Shown here: one piece after another, positions 24,459 to 33,631 of the stretch
Numbering within the stretch: position 1 is the first letter of the stretch
Layout of the letters: each line of letters opens with the position of its first letter
Origin: Brevibacterium sp. UCMA 11754
Lineage (GTDB): Bacteria > Actinomycetota > Actinomycetes > Actinomycetales > Brevibacteriaceae
Assembly (NCBI RefSeq): GCF_021532275.1
Contig: NZ_JACBOT010000023.1
Location: 1 to 64,000 of the forward strand
Reading direction: 5' to 3'
Length of the DNA stretch: 64,000 bases
The notes under the pieces: generated by a model
What the model saw: the letters and a program-made list of their open reading frames with translations, nothing else
Told to the model about the DNA's origin: nothing
The model's database searches: none
Made by a program: the position numbers and the translations under genes

Positions 24459-26093
24459 ATGCCCATCACTTCATCCCACAGAACCCGATCACTGCCTGCC
24501 GGTTCAGCCGCACACATCCGCGGCGAAGACGTCCACATCGCCCTCGGCGGCCGGACTGTCCTCGACGGCGTCGACGTCACGATCTCGGCCGGCTCACGCC
24601 TGGCGATCGTCGGTGAGAACGGGCGGGGCAAGACGACCCTGCTCCACATCCTCGCCGGCACGCTCACCCCTGACAGTGGGACCGTCGCTCGCGCCGGGGA
24701 CCACGCCCTCATCGAACAGGACCTCGACGCCGAGGGCGACAGGAGTGTCGGAGACCTCATCGACGATGCCATCTGCGAAGAACGCGGGATCCTCGATGCA
24801 CTCGATGCGGCGACAGAGAAGATGGCCCAGGGCGAGGCAGGGGCGGACGAGATCTACGCAGAGGCACTTGATCGCGCGATCCGATTGGATGCCTGGGACG
24901 CCGAGAGGCGCATCGACGTCGCACTTGAGGGTCTGCACGCCTGCACGGACCGCGACCGCCGCCTGTCCGAACTGTCCGTCGGGCAACGGTACCGGGTCCG
25001 CCTGGCGATGGTGCTCGGTGCGAGCACCGATCTGCTTCTGCTCGACGAGCCGACCAATCACCTCGACGCGGCAGCGCTCGAGTACCTGACCGCGCGGTTG
25101 CGCGACCACCCTGGTGGAGTCGCGGTCGTCAGTCACGACCGGGCGCTGCTGCGTGATGTGGCCTCGACCTTCATCGACCTCGATCCCAGCCGTGACGGCT
25201 TGCCCCGGACATATGCCGGCGGATACGAAGGATGGCGCGAGGGTCGGCGCAGAGACCGTGAGCGCTGGGAGCAGGACTACGCCGCCGAGGTGGCTGAGCA
25301 TGCCCGTCTGACACAGGCTGCTGAAGACGCGCGCGGTCGGTTGTCGACCGGTTGGCGCCCACCCAAGGGCACCGGCAAGCATCAGCGTGCGACACGAGCC
25401 GACGGGATCGTCCGGGCCTTCAACCGTCGTGTCGAGGACCTCGACGCTCACCCGATCACCGTGCCCGCTCCTCCGATGTCCCTGAAATGGCCGGAATCCC
25501 AGACTCGGGCCGGCCGCCCGATCATCGGCGCGGACGATATCGCTGTCTCCGGTCGTTTGTCCGGGCCGGTGTCGGTGACGGTGGGAGGAGGCGACCGACT
25601 GGTCCTCGCGGGACCAAACGGTGTCGGAAAGTCGACACTGCTGGGCGTGCTGGACGGCCAAATCGAGCCGAGCACAGGTGCAGTGTCCAGGCATGCGGAC
25701 GCGCGCATCGTTCTGCTCTCCCAGGAGGTGCCCGACTGGGACTCGGGCGCCCAGGCCCATCGCGTGTTCAGCGAACACCTCACCAGGGGCGGTCGAAGCC
25801 ATGATGACGCACCATCTCTGTCGAGTCTCGGACTGCTCGGTGCAGCAGCCGCCGGTGCACCGGTCGGCCGACTCTCCCAAGGTCAACAGCGGCGACTGCA
25901 GCTGGCGATGTGCCTGGCCGAGAAGCCCGATCTCCTATTGCTCGACGAACCGACGAACCATCTCTCGTCAGCCCTCGTCGACGAACTCACCGAGGCGATG
26001 GGAACCACAGCCTCGGCGATCGTCGTCGCCACCCACGATCGGCAGATGCTCAGCGACCTCGAGTCCTGGCCGCGCCTGGAGTTGAGCACCTGA
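24459..26093 (+). CDS. ABC-F family ATPase, antibiotic-resistance (ribosome-protection) type
   Basis: 544 residues with two ATPase domains and no membrane segments. Domain 1: Walker [10 protein letters not shown] (about residue 51), signature LSVGQ and Walker [13 protein letters not shown]. Domain 2: Walker [10 protein letters not shown], signature LSQGQ and [11 protein letters not shown]. The interdomain linker (about 245-340) carries [15 protein letters not shown] and the basic loop [14 protein letters not shown], as in macrolide/lincosamide/streptogramin ABC-F proteins of actinobacteria. Such proteins enter the ribosomal E site and dislodge drugs from the peptidyl-transferase region. GAGAG lies six bases before the ATG. 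The upstream leader ORF and hairpins suggest drug-inducible control. Confidence 0.88.
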   Translation: MPITSSHRTRSLPAGSAAHIRGEDVHIALGGRTVLDGVDVTISAGSRLAIVGENGRGKTTLLHILAGTLTPDSGTVARAGDHALIEQDLDAEGDRSVGDLIDDAICEERGILDALDAATEKMAQGEAGADEIYAEALDRAIRLDAWDAERRIDVALEGLHACTDRDRRLSELSVGQRYRVRLAMVLGASTDLLLLDEPTNHLDAAALEYLTARLRDHPGGVAVVSHDRALLRDVASTFIDLDPSRDGLPRTYAGGYEGWREGRRRDRERWEQDYAAEVAEHARLTQAAEDARGRLSTGWRPPKGTGKHQRATRADGIVRAFNRRVEDLDAHPITVPAPPMSLKWPESQTRAGRPIIGADDIAVSGRLSGPVSVTVGGGDRLVLAGPNGVGKSTLLGVLDGQIEPSTGAVSRHADARIVLLSQEVPDWDSGAQAHRVFSEHLTRGGRSHDDAPSLSSLGLLGAAAAGAPVGRLSQGQQRRLQLAMCLAEKPDLLLLDEPTNHLSSALVDELTEAMGTTASAIVVATHDRQMLSDLESWPRLELST

Positions 26094-26128
26094 GGGGACG
26101 GCGCGCTGAGGCGAGCGGTTGTCGCGGA

Positions 26129-26160
26129 CTGATGCGACTCCGCTAATGGGGTTGCATCAG
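26129..26160. terminator. Hairpin between convergent ABC-F and E2 genes
   Basis: CTGATGCGAC (26129-26138) pairs with GTTGCATCAG (26151-26160) with one G.T pair. It is followed by a run of GTCACAGC-like direct repeats (26163-26200) reaching the E2 stop codon. Confidence 0.5.
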
Positions 26161-26196
26161 CCCGTCACAGCGTCACAGCGTCACACTGCCACAGCC

Positions 26197-27735
26197 TCAC
26201 AGCTCCGGAAGCAGCGAGATCGGGTTTTCGATGCAGTCGGCGACAAAGGTGAGGAACTGGCTCGGTTCGGCACCGTCGCAGGCGCGGTGGTCGAAGACGA
26301 ATGACAGGAACATGACCTTGCGAACCGTGAGCTCGCCGTCGACGACCCAGGGGCGGTCTTTGATCCGTCCCAGGCCGAGCATCGCGACCTCAGGCAGGTT
26401 GATGATCGGCGCAGAGCCGTCGACTCCGAACACACCGTAGTTGTTGAGCGTGAACGTGCCGCCAGTCAGCTCGGCCGTGTTGAATTTGCCGGTCGACGCC
26501 TTGCCGACAGTCTCGGACACCGAATCGCGCAGCTTCCGCAGGCTCATCTGATCGGCGCGGTGGACGACGGGAACCATGAGGCCCCGCGGTGTCTGCGCGG
26601 CCAGGCCCAGGTTGATGTCCCCGTGGGTCACAATCTCGTTGGCTTCGGTGTCGATCGAGGAGTTGATGATCGGGAACTTCTTCAGCCCGGCGACGACGAA
26701 TCTGGACACGAGTGAAAGCAGGGAGTACTTCTCTCCGGTGCGGGCCTCGAGGGCGCGTTTCGTATTGAGCAGTTCGGTGGCGTCGACGTCGAGCCAGATA
26801 GTGGCCTCGGGAATCTCCTGCCGCGATTTCGACAGTCGTTCGGACACGACCTTGCGCAGTCCCGTGATAGGGGTCCGGGTATCGCGGCTGGTCGATTCTT
26901 CCCCCGCCGAGGTGGTGGTGCTGTCCCGGTCGGCACTGGTCAGGGTCACGTTGTTCGGGACCGAGGCAGTCGTTCCGGTCGTGGGTGCTGGTTCCGGCGA
27001 GGTCTTCGTGCCCGACTCGATGGCTTTGAGCACATCTGCCCTGGTGACGATGCCGCCAGGCCCGGTGCCCCGGAGATGTTTGGCACTGAGTCCATTGTCC
27101 TTCGCAAGCTTGCGAACGATGGGAGAGGAGACCGGAGAGGCCGGCGCCTCGACTGGGGGTTCGGCAGCAGCGTTGACTGCGGACTCGGAATCGGAGGCCG
27201 GGGGAGTGACCGCCGACGGTGGTGTCGTCGGGCCCGGTGAGGGCTGCTTCGCACCGAAGGACCGCTGCTTCGTCGACCGTGCTTTGGGCTCGGACGTTCC
27301 GTAGCCGATGAGGTTCGCACCGCCGCTGTTTGTCTCTGCCGCCGAAACTGATGTCTCGCTCGAGACAGGGCCGGCACCGGAATCCACGTCCGCACTCGGC
27401 CCGGCACCGGAGTCCGTGTTCGCACTCGAACCAGCACCCACCTCGGCGACGGAGAGCAGGGCCTGACCTGCGGACACGGTGTCACCGGCGTTCGCATGCA
27501 GCGCTTCGATCCGACCGGCGAACGGAGACGGCAGCTCGACGACGGACTTGGCGGACTCGACCTCGACGACCATCTGGTCGACGTGGACCTCATCGCCGAC
27601 ATTGACCAGCCAGCTGATGAGCTCGGCCTCGGTCAGTCCCTCGCCCAGGTCGGGGAGGATGAAATTGCGGGCGTTCGTCGTGCGTGCGGAATTCCCAGTG
27701 CCGGCGGCACCGGACACACTCGTCTCGGCACTCAT
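26197..27735 (-). CDS. bkdC: Dihydrolipoamide acyltransferase (E2) of a branched-chain-type 2-oxoacid dehydrogenase
   Basis: About 512 residues from the ATG at 27735, whose A is shared with the E1-beta stop (TGATG). Order: lipoyl domain at about 15-90 with the lipoylated Lys in EVESAKSVVELP; a long Ser/Ala/Pro-rich linker; a peripheral subunit-binding domain (SPIVRKLAKDNGLSAKHLRG, about 190-225); and a CoA-acyltransferase core from about 285 ending with catalytic FDHRACDGA. It transfers the acyl group from E1 to CoA. The E1a-E1b-E2 order and EVESAKSVVE fit the branched-chain (Bkd) rather than the pyruvate complex. No E3 gene is present, so lipoamide dehydrogenase must come from elsewhere. Confidence 0.9.
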   Translation of the reverse strand: MSAETSVSGAAGTGNSARTTNARNFILPDLGEGLTEAELISWLVNVGDEVHVDQMVVEVESAKSVVELPSPFAGRIEALHANAGDTVSAGQALLSVAEVGAGSSANTDSGAGPSADVDSGAGPVSSETSVSAAETNSGGANLIGYGTSEPKARSTKQRSFGAKQPSPGPTTPPSAVTPPASDSESAVNAAAEPPVEAPASPVSSPIVRKLAKDNGLSAKHLRGTGPGGIVTRADVLKAIESGTKTSPEPAPTTGTTASVPNNVTLTSADRDSTTTSAGEESTSRDTRTPITGLRKVVSERLSKSRQEIPEATIWLDVDATELLNTKRALEARTGEKYSLLSLVSRFVVAGLKKFPIINSSIDTEANEIVTHGDINLGLAAQTPRGLMVPVVHRADQMSLRKLRDSVSETVGKASTGKFNTAELTGGTFTLNNYGVFGVDGSAPIINLPEVAMLGLGRIKDRPWVVDGELTVRKVMFLSFVFDHRACDGAEPSQFLTFVADCIENPISLLPEL

Positions 27736-28754
27736 CACAGCTCCCAATCCCAGGATTCGAGAGCATCGAGAATGCGTTCGGCGGTCGGCAAGAAGTACTC
27801 CTCGAGCTTCGGGGACGGGTAGGGCACATCGAACCCGGTGATCCGCAGGATCGGGGCCGACAGATGGGTGAAGTTGGCTTCGGTGACTCGGGCGGCCACC
27901 TCGGCGCCGTAGCCGCCGAACTGGGCGGCCTCATGGATGATCGCGGCACGAGACGTCTTGCGCACCGATGCCGACACGGTCTCATCGTCGAAGGGCGAGA
28001 GCGACCGCAGGTCGATGACCTCGATCGACAGTCCGTGCTCGGCGCCTTCCTCGGCCGCGGCCAGGGCGGTGCGCACGGTGGGCCCGTAGGCCAGAAGAGT
28101 TACGTCCGACCCAACACGTACAACCTGGGCTCGATCCATCGGTGCGGTCTGCACCGGCAAGCTCAGCTCGTCCTTCATCCAGTACCGCGACTTCGGCTCC
28201 ATGAAGATCACCGGATCCTCGGAGGCGATGGATTCGCGCAGCAGGGAATAGGCATCGGCCGGATTCGAAGGGGTGACCACTGTCAGGCCCGGGGTCGAAC
28301 ACCAGTAGGCCTCGGACGAGTCCGAGTGGTGCTCGACGCCGCCGATATCGCCCGCATAGGGAATCCGGATCGTCAACGGCAGGCTGACCTTGCCCTTCGT
28401 GCGGTTGCGCATCTTCGCCACGTGGGACACGATCTGCTCGAACGCAGGGTAGGCGTAGGCATCGAACTGCATCTCGACGACCGGGCGCATCCCGGCCATC
28501 GCCATGCCGATCGCTGTGCCGACGATCCCCGACTCCGCAAGCGGAGAATCCCAGACCCGTTCGGGACCGAATTCCTTCCGCAGGCCCTCGGTGACACGGA
28601 ATACCCCGCCGAGGCGACCGACGTCCTCACCGAAGACCAGGACGTTCTCGTCGTCGCTCAGGCTGTCGCGCAGAGCCTGGTTGAGCGCCTTCGTCATCGT
28701 CACCGAGACCGGCGTCGGAACGTCTTCTGCCGTGGTGGCAGTGGTGACGGTCAT
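27735..28754 (-). CDS. bkdB: 2-oxoacid dehydrogenase E1 beta subunit
   Basis: 339 residues. Transketolase-type fold: VFGEDVGRLGGVFRVTEGL, DSPLAESGIVGTAIGMA, QFDAYAYPAFEQIVSH and the conserved GGVEHHSDSSEAYW segment, with a transketolase C-terminal domain (LLAYGPTVRTALAAA, VIDLRSLSPFD). It works with E1 alpha as an alpha2beta2 TPP enzyme that decarboxylates branched-chain 2-oxoacids derived from Leu, Ile and Val. Its start overlaps the E1-alpha stop by four bases (ATGA), and its end overlaps the E2 start. Confidence 0.93.
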   Translation of the reverse strand: MTVTTATTAEDVPTPVSVTMTKALNQALRDSLSDDENVLVFGEDVGRLGGVFRVTEGLRKEFGPERVWDSPLAESGIVGTAIGMAMAGMRPVVEMQFDAYAYPAFEQIVSHVAKMRNRTKGKVSLPLTIRIPYAGDIGGVEHHSDSSEAYWCSTPGLTVVTPSNPADAYSLLRESIASEDPVIFMEPKSRYWMKDELSLPVQTAPMDRAQVVRVGSDVTLLAYGPTVRTALAAAEEGAEHGLSIEVIDLRSLSPFDDETVSASVRKTSRAAIIHEAAQFGGYGAEVAARVTEANFTHLSAPILRITGFDVPYPSPKLEEYFLPTAERILDALESWDWEL

Positions 28755-29863
28755 GGCTGTGCCGCCGTTGCCAGCTCGGACTCGAGCTTCTCCTGCTGTG
28801 TGGCAAGGTTCGCGCGCGGGGTCGCATAGACGTAGGCGAAGAGTTCGCTCGGATCGACCTCGGCATCGGTATTCATGGCGTCACGGACGGAGGTGGCAAG
28901 TTCTTCGGCGCTCGCCGTGATCTCTGCGGCGGTCGCGTCATCGAGGACCCCGGCTGTGCGCAGGTGCTTCTCGAGGCGGTCGATGGGATCGAACTGCTTC
29001 CAGTGCTCGACCTCCTCGGCGTCACGGTACTTCGTCGGATCGTCGGAGTTCGTGTGCGATTCCATCCGGTAGGTCAGGCACTCGATGAGGGTCGGGCCCT
29101 CGCCGTTGCGGGCGCGTTCGAGAGCTGCTGTGACGGCGGCGAACACGGCGGCGATGTCGTTGCCGTCGACCCGGATGCCGGGCATTCCGTATCCGGCGGC
29201 GCGGTCGGCGAGCATGGTCGCATTCGACTGTTCACGCAGCGGAGTCGAGATCGCATACTGGTTGTTCGCCAGCACGAAGACGGTCGGGGTCTGCCATACC
29301 GAGGCGAAGTTGAAAGCCTCATGGGTGTCACCCTCACTGCTGGCGCCGTCGCCGAGGAAGGTCAGGGTGCAGGCGTCTTCGCCCTTGAGCTTCGCGGCCA
29401 TGGCGTAGCCGGTCGCGTGCAGCGTCTGCGTTGCCAGCGGTGTTGCCGCGGGTGAGGTGTGATACTCGTTCGGATCGAATCCGCAGTGCCAGTCACCGCG
29501 GAAGGCGGAGAGGATCTCGGTCACGGGAACCCCGCGGGTCAGCAGCGAAGCAGAGTCGCGGTAGGTGGGGAACAGCCAATCGCCCGGTGCCAGAGCAGTG
29601 GTGGCACCGACCTCGATGGCTTCCTGGCCGGCGGCGGACGGGTAGGTCGCGAGTCGCCCCTGCCTGGTCAGGTGGGTGACCTGAGCCTCGAATCGTCGGA
29701 CCTGCATCATCTTCTGGTAGAGACCCAGGAGGGTGCGATCGCTCGGGATCGTCAGCCCATCAGTGGGAACATCGGTGGGCTGACCGTCTGCACCGATGAA
29801 GCTGACTGGCTGCAGCGGGGGCAATGAACGGTGAGAGCGGGAGGTGGGAACGTCGATGGTCAT
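28751..29863 (-). CDS. bkdA: 2-oxoacid dehydrogenase E1 alpha subunit
   Basis: 370 residues, first gene of the operon. The TPP/Mg2+ motif runs from GDGASSEGDTHEAFNFA; QVRRFEAQVTHLTRQGRLATYPSAAGQEA and LFPTYRDSASLLTRGV are characteristic of branched-chain E1 alpha, and YRMESHTNSDDPTKYR contains the phosphorylation-loop equivalent. The predicted product is one half of the E1 decarboxylase. In Brevibacterium-like organisms this complex supplies iso- and anteiso-branched fatty-acid primers and flavour-type acids. The 133-base gap upstream (29864-29996) should hold the promoter; I could not assign one. Confidence 0.93.
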   Translation of the reverse strand: MTIDVPTSRSHRSLPPLQPVSFIGADGQPTDVPTDGLTIPSDRTLLGLYQKMMQVRRFEAQVTHLTRQGRLATYPSAAGQEAIEVGATTALAPGDWLFPTYRDSASLLTRGVPVTEILSAFRGDWHCGFDPNEYHTSPAATPLATQTLHATGYAMAAKLKGEDACTLTFLGDGASSEGDTHEAFNFASVWQTPTVFVLANNQYAISTPLREQSNATMLADRAAGYGMPGIRVDGNDIAAVFAAVTAALERARNGEGPTLIECLTYRMESHTNSDDPTKYRDAEEVEHWKQFDPIDRLEKHLRTAGVLDDATAAEITASAEELATSVRDAMNTDAEVDPSELFAYVYATPRANLATQQEKLESELATAAQP

Positions 29864-29996
29864 GACCCCATGGTGGCGTGAGCCGAGTCACCGATCCAGG
29901 GTCTGCGAGCAGGCCCGGACGCGGCGTGCGATTGTGTCGCGAAGAGTGGACGAAATGCTCAGTTGCCGCGTGGGCAGAGGGACGTTTGGCCCGGAC

Positions 29997-30572
29997 TCAG
30001 ATCTCGCCCCACCGGTAGCCGCGTGAGATGAACGCCTCGGCGACCTTGTCCTTCTTCCCTTCGACGTCGCCCTTGTACGCCTGGTGTCCCCCTTCAGTGA
30101 GGATGGTCAGCTTGCCGTCGTCGAAATAGGCGGTCGAGAACGAGACCCGGGTGATCCGCAATGGGTGATCATCGGCTCTGCCGACGACGATCTCGTCATC
30201 GGCGACGGACAGGGGAGTGGTCGAGACGCTGATGACGACAGTGGCGATCGCGCCGAGGACAGCGCCGATGATCGGTCGGGCGATGACGACCCAAGCCTGA
30301 TCGAACCTACTCAGCTTCTCGATGACGTCTCCGAACGGGATCGGGAACCTCGCCGCGAAGGCCCCCACTGCCGGGAGGAAGAAGCCGAGGGCAACGCCGA
30401 TGCCGACACAGACGACGCCGATGACGAGGATGTCGGCCCGACTCAGCGCGAACACCTCGGCGGACTTGTGCGCTGCGGAACTGCTGTTCCTGGTATTCCC
30501 TGCGGAGCCGCCATTCGAGGTCGGATCCCTGTGTGTCTCTGTGTGGTCGGTGCCGTGATCGCGCTCTGCCAT
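29997..30572 (-). CDS. YqeB-like two-helix membrane protein
   Basis: 191 residues. A polar N-terminal tail of about 45 residues is followed by helix 1 (ILVIGVVCVGIGVALGFFLPAVG) and helix 2 (IGAVLGAIATVVISV), then a cytosolic beta-rich domain (EIVVGRADDHPLRITRVSFSTAYFDDGKLTILTEGG, then GYRWGE). The layout resembles the YqeB family with a PH-like C-terminal domain, recalled without comparison. It is divergent from a TetR gene, with a three-half-site palindrome between (30661-30690), so it is the probable target of that regulator. Function unknown. Confidence 0.65.
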   Translation of the reverse strand: MAERDHGTDHTETHRDPTSNGGSAGNTRNSSSAAHKSAEVFALSRADILVIGVVCVGIGVALGFFLPAVGAFAARFPIPFGDVIEKLSRFDQAWVVIARPIIGAVLGAIATVVISVSTTPLSVADDEIVVGRADDHPLRITRVSFSTAYFDDGKLTILTEGGHQAYKGDVEGKKDKVAEAFISRGYRWGEI

Positions 30573-30660
30573 GGTCCTACTCCGAGCTTTGCTCCAGCGC
30601 TCCTTGATGTCGTCGGGTTGAGAGGTGCTGGTGATGTCGAATTCCTATGTGGGATAAAAT

Positions 30661-30690
30661 TGTACCAAAGTGGAACAGGAATGTACCACT
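30661..30690. promoter_or_regulatory. TetR operator between membrane protein and TetR genes
   Basis: TGTACCA.AAG.TGGAACA and AGTGGAACA-GGAA-TGTACCACT are overlapping inverted repeats (13 of 14 and 16 of 18 positions paired when the two arms are compared). This lies in the divergent gap, about 62 bases from the TetR start, consistent with autoregulation. Confidence 0.55.
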
Positions 30691-30751
30691 ATGAATTTGA
30701 TCGGGCATGATGGGTTGCAGTCGAGGCCAGCCGAAGGGATGAGGGGTGCTG

Positions 30752-31402
30752 ATGAGTTCAGAGGGCAGGGGAATGCGCCGCCTGGGGAAAGATGCCCTGG
30801 TCGCAGAGGCGATGTCGGTGCTGGCCGCGAACTCTCAGGCGTCGATGAACGAGATTGCGAATGAGATCGGCGTCGGGCGGACGACGCTCTACCGGCACTT
30901 CGGTGACCGCGAGACCCTGATCGCCGAGGTGGCGCGGCAGGGTGCGCGCCAGTTCATTGATGCCTTCGTGAGCGCTCGCCCTCACGTCGGTCCCGGCCTC
31001 GAAGCCGTGGAGCGCGTATGTGCACAGCTGTTCACCATCCCCGATGTCCTCACCCTCATGTTTGCCGACAACCCGATCATCACCGACGACTCCTTCGCCG
31101 AGGCTGCACCTGAGCGTCAGGCCGAGGCGGACGGCGAGCCGAGCGCCGATGCTGCGGGCTCCGGCGCGTCGACGCCGGGTGAGGGGGACCCCCTGGAGGC
31201 GGTGATCGGCAGGGGCCAGGCCGATGGGTCCATCGCCCCTGATCTGCCGGTCGAATGGGCCGCGATGTATGTCTTCCTGACCATCGGCTCGGGGCACCTG
31301 TTCGATGTGAGTTCTCGTTCTGGACGTCGTGACCCAGGAAATCGCGCAGTGGCTCTTGACCTGACGATCCGGGCTGTCAGGAAAACGCTGAGCGCAACGT
31401 AG
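30752..31402 (+). CDS. TetR-family transcriptional regulator
   Basis: 216 residues from the ATG at 30752 with AGGGG five bases upstream; a GTG at 30746 is also in frame. The N-terminal helix-turn-helix is clear (LVAEAMSVLAANSQASMNEIANEIGVGRTTLYRHFGDRETLIAEVARQG, residues about 12-60). The C-terminal ligand domain is typical in length but includes a low-complexity insert (EAAPERQAEADGEPSADAAGSGASTPGEGD region). Probably controls the divergent membrane-protein gene and itself through the palindromes in the shared gap. The ligand is unknown. Confidence 0.9.
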   Translation: MSSEGRGMRRLGKDALVAEAMSVLAANSQASMNEIANEIGVGRTTLYRHFGDRETLIAEVARQGARQFIDAFVSARPHVGPGLEAVERVCAQLFTIPDVLTLMFADNPIITDDSFAEAAPERQAEADGEPSADAAGSGASTPGEGDPLEAVIGRGQADGSIAPDLPVEWAAMYVFLTIGSGHLFDVSSRSGRRDPGNRAVALDLTIRAVRKTLSAT

Positions 31403-31476
31403 GGCCACCTCGGCGACGGACATCGCGGTGTTGGGCGACGAGGGTCGCCAGCGATCAGTTGTAAGCCGCTCCTAAC

Positions 31477-31495
31477 TTAGGTTAGGCTGACCTTT
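31477..31495 (+). promoter_or_regulatory. DtxR/IdeR iron box
   Basis: TTAGGTTAGGCTGACCTTT matches the actinobacterial iron-box consensus (TTAGGTTAGGCTAACCTAA) at 16 of 19 positions. It lies 108 bases before the siderophore-interacting protein start. It predicts repression under iron sufficiency. Confidence 0.85.
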
Positions 31496-31558
31496 GAGGC
31501 TCAGGGAGCATTCGTGTGCCTGAGGGCGGTTGACACTTGCTTGAAGCTGCGAATCCCT

Positions 31559-31587
31559 GGTCTCGACGTTTCATCCGTCAAGAGACC
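31559..31587 (+). promoter_or_regulatory. 5'-leader hairpin of the iron-regulated transcript
   Basis: GGTCTCGACG (31559-31568) pairs with CGTC-AA-GAGACC (31576-31587, AA bulged) around a 7-base loop, 16 bases before the start codon. It may modulate translation; no known class is recognised. Confidence 0.35.
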
Positions 31588-31602
31588 CTCGGAGTCGAAT
31601 TC

Positions 31603-33531
31603 ATGCCGCGTACTTCCAGGCCCATGCAGGTATTGCCGATCGTCCTGCGAGAGGTGGAAGTCACCGGCATCGCGGATATCACGCCGAACATGCGGCGCCT
31701 GACAGTTGCGGGCGACCAATTGTCGGCAGGTGTGGTGAACGGGATGCCACGGCCGCAATTCCACTCCGAGGGTTTTGATGATCACGTGAAGCTCGTCATA
31801 CCGACTCCCGAGACCGAATCCGTCGACATCGGTGAGCAGGGGGAATTCCGGTTCAAATGGAACCGAGAAGCTCTCGGTTTCACCCGCGATTACACGGTCA
31901 GCAGTGTCGATGCAGATGCGAATTCGTTTACCTTCGATGTCGTCCGTCACGACTCGGGACTTGCCTCTGAGTGGGCCTTCAGCGCCTCCATCGGTGACTC
32001 CCTGAAGTTCGCGGGCCCGAAGACCAGCGCCGGCCTCAGCGAAGGCGTCGACTTCCACCTGCTCGTGGCCGATGAAACCGCCCTGCCCGCAGTTCGCCGC
32101 TGGCTCGAGACCGCACCTGCCGACACGAGTGGACACATCATCGTCGAGGTCCCGACCGCCGAGGACATCCAGGAGATCTCCACCGCCGCAGACGTCGAGA
32201 TCAATTGGCTGATCCGCAGCGGCACCTCCCCCGGGGACTCCACCCTCATGTACGAGGCCGTGAAGAACATGGAACTCCCGGCCGGGCGAACCTACGCGTG
32301 GTGCGCAGGTGAAGCCCTGACCATCGCGCCCATCCGCCGTCACCTGCGCCGCGAGCTCGGCTTGCCCAAGGAGGACGTCGAAGTGATCGGGTACTGGCGC
32401 AAAACTGCGAAGAAGACTGAGGCTGCAGCTGACGAGATTGCTGGAGATGCCACGAGCGAAACCGCCACGCCCCTAGCCGCTGCGTCCCAAGACGCTGCCG
32501 CCGACGGTGTGACCACCGCAGGGGTGGATGAGTTCGCGGAAGTGTCCGAAAGCAGCCAGAGCATCGTCAGCAACGTCCACGAGATGACCGAGATCCTGCC
32601 CCCGATCATCACTCGGATCGCGGTCACCCTCGGAGTCGGCGATCTCGTGGCAGGAGGAATCACCACCGCCGAGGCGATCGCCGCGGAGGTCGGCATCGAT
32701 ACGGAAGGTGCAGGCGTCGTCCTCACCGCGATGTGTGCCCTCGGACTCCTCGAACGTGACGGTGCAGCGTATCTCAACACCCAGGCCGGCGCGGTGCTCA
32801 TCGGCGACGGCGCAGGGGACGGACTCAATCTCGACGATCCAGCAATTCGAGATCTGTTCTCGATCGTCAATCTGCTCGACATTCTCAGGAACGGGCATAT
32901 CGACATGCCCGCCCCCGCCGAGGCTCTGACCTCGGCGGGCGAGGCTCTGACCTCGACGCTGACGGCTCCCACCTGGAGGGCCCAGCGTGCGGTCGATGCC
33001 GCCCTCGACACCGCCCACCGATCTCACACCCTCGACCACCTGCGGTACGTCCTCGATATCATCCTCGAGCTCGAACCGATTGCCACAGCTGCAAGCGTTG
33101 CCCTGGCGGGTGATGCCGGAGCCGAGGTGTCCGCCGCCCTCACGCGCAAGGCACCGGAGTCCGGCCGGAGCGTCCACATTCCCGGCGCCGCGAGCGTTGC
33201 CGGCGAGCAGTCCTGGCCAGCCGTCGACTGCACCCTGATGCTCGCGGGCCTGACCGGACGCTCGCGCCCAGAAGCAAAGGCTCTCCTGGCATGCATCCTC
33301 GAATCCAGCGCCAGCCTCGTGGTCGTCGAACCCCTCACCGACGAGGCCGAACTCGACGATCATCAGGCAGAAGAGCTCGTCGCAACTTACGCCATGACAG
33401 GCAATGCGTCATGGACGAGCGAGGAGCTGTGCCAATGCCTCAGCGATCTCGGTGCCGTCGCGGTCGAGGTCGTCGACATCGGGTGGGGCTTCGGACGCTT
33501 CCGCAGCGCCGTCATCGCCCGAAGACCTTAA
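31603..33531 (+). CDS. Siderophore-interacting FAD protein fused to an O-methyltransferase-like region
   Basis: About 642 residues from the ATG at 31603 (GGAG eight bases before). Residues about 1-265 are a SIP/ViuB-type ferric-siderophore reductase: RRLTVAGDQL, DDHVKLVIPTPE, GFTRDYTVSS (FAD-binding, RxYT type), ADETALPAVRRWLE and YAWCAGEALTIAPIRRHLR. After an Ala/Thr-rich linker, residues about 325-410 look like the winged-helix dimerisation domain of class I O-methyltransferases (MTEILPPIITRIAVTLGVGDLV), and the remainder aligns in layout with their catalytic part. I cannot find a GxGxG SAM motif, so the second half may be non-catalytic. The iron box upstream and the siderophore-binding lipoprotein downstream place it in ferric-siderophore use: reduction and release of iron in the cytosol. 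Confidence 0.82.
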   Translation: MPRTSRPMQVLPIVLREVEVTGIADITPNMRRLTVAGDQLSAGVVNGMPRPQFHSEGFDDHVKLVIPTPETESVDIGEQGEFRFKWNREALGFTRDYTVSSVDADANSFTFDVVRHDSGLASEWAFSASIGDSLKFAGPKTSAGLSEGVDFHLLVADETALPAVRRWLETAPADTSGHIIVEVPTAEDIQEISTAADVEINWLIRSGTSPGDSTLMYEAVKNMELPAGRTYAWCAGEALTIAPIRRHLRRELGLPKEDVEVIGYWRKTAKKTEAAADEIAGDATSETATPLAAASQDAAADGVTTAGVDEFAEVSESSQSIVSNVHEMTEILPPIITRIAVTLGVGDLVAGGITTAEAIAAEVGIDTEGAGVVLTAMCALGLLERDGAAYLNTQAGAVLIGDGAGDGLNLDDPAIRDLFSIVNLLDILRNGHIDMPAPAEALTSAGEALTSTLTAPTWRAQRAVDAALDTAHRSHTLDHLRYVLDIILELEPIATAASVALAGDAGAEVSAALTRKAPESGRSVHIPGAASVAGEQSWPAVDCTLMLAGLTGRSRPEAKALLACILESSASLVVVEPLTDEAELDDHQAEELVATYAMTGNASWTSEELCQCLSDLGAVAVEVVDIGWGFGRFRSAVIARRP

Positions 33532-33631
33532 GCGCTCACCCCTCACTTGTCCCTCTGACAACCCGCATTCTTCCCTCCGCCCAGGAGGGTTCATCAGTCG
33601 CGAGCCGCCGGCTCGACGTTGAAAGGAACAC

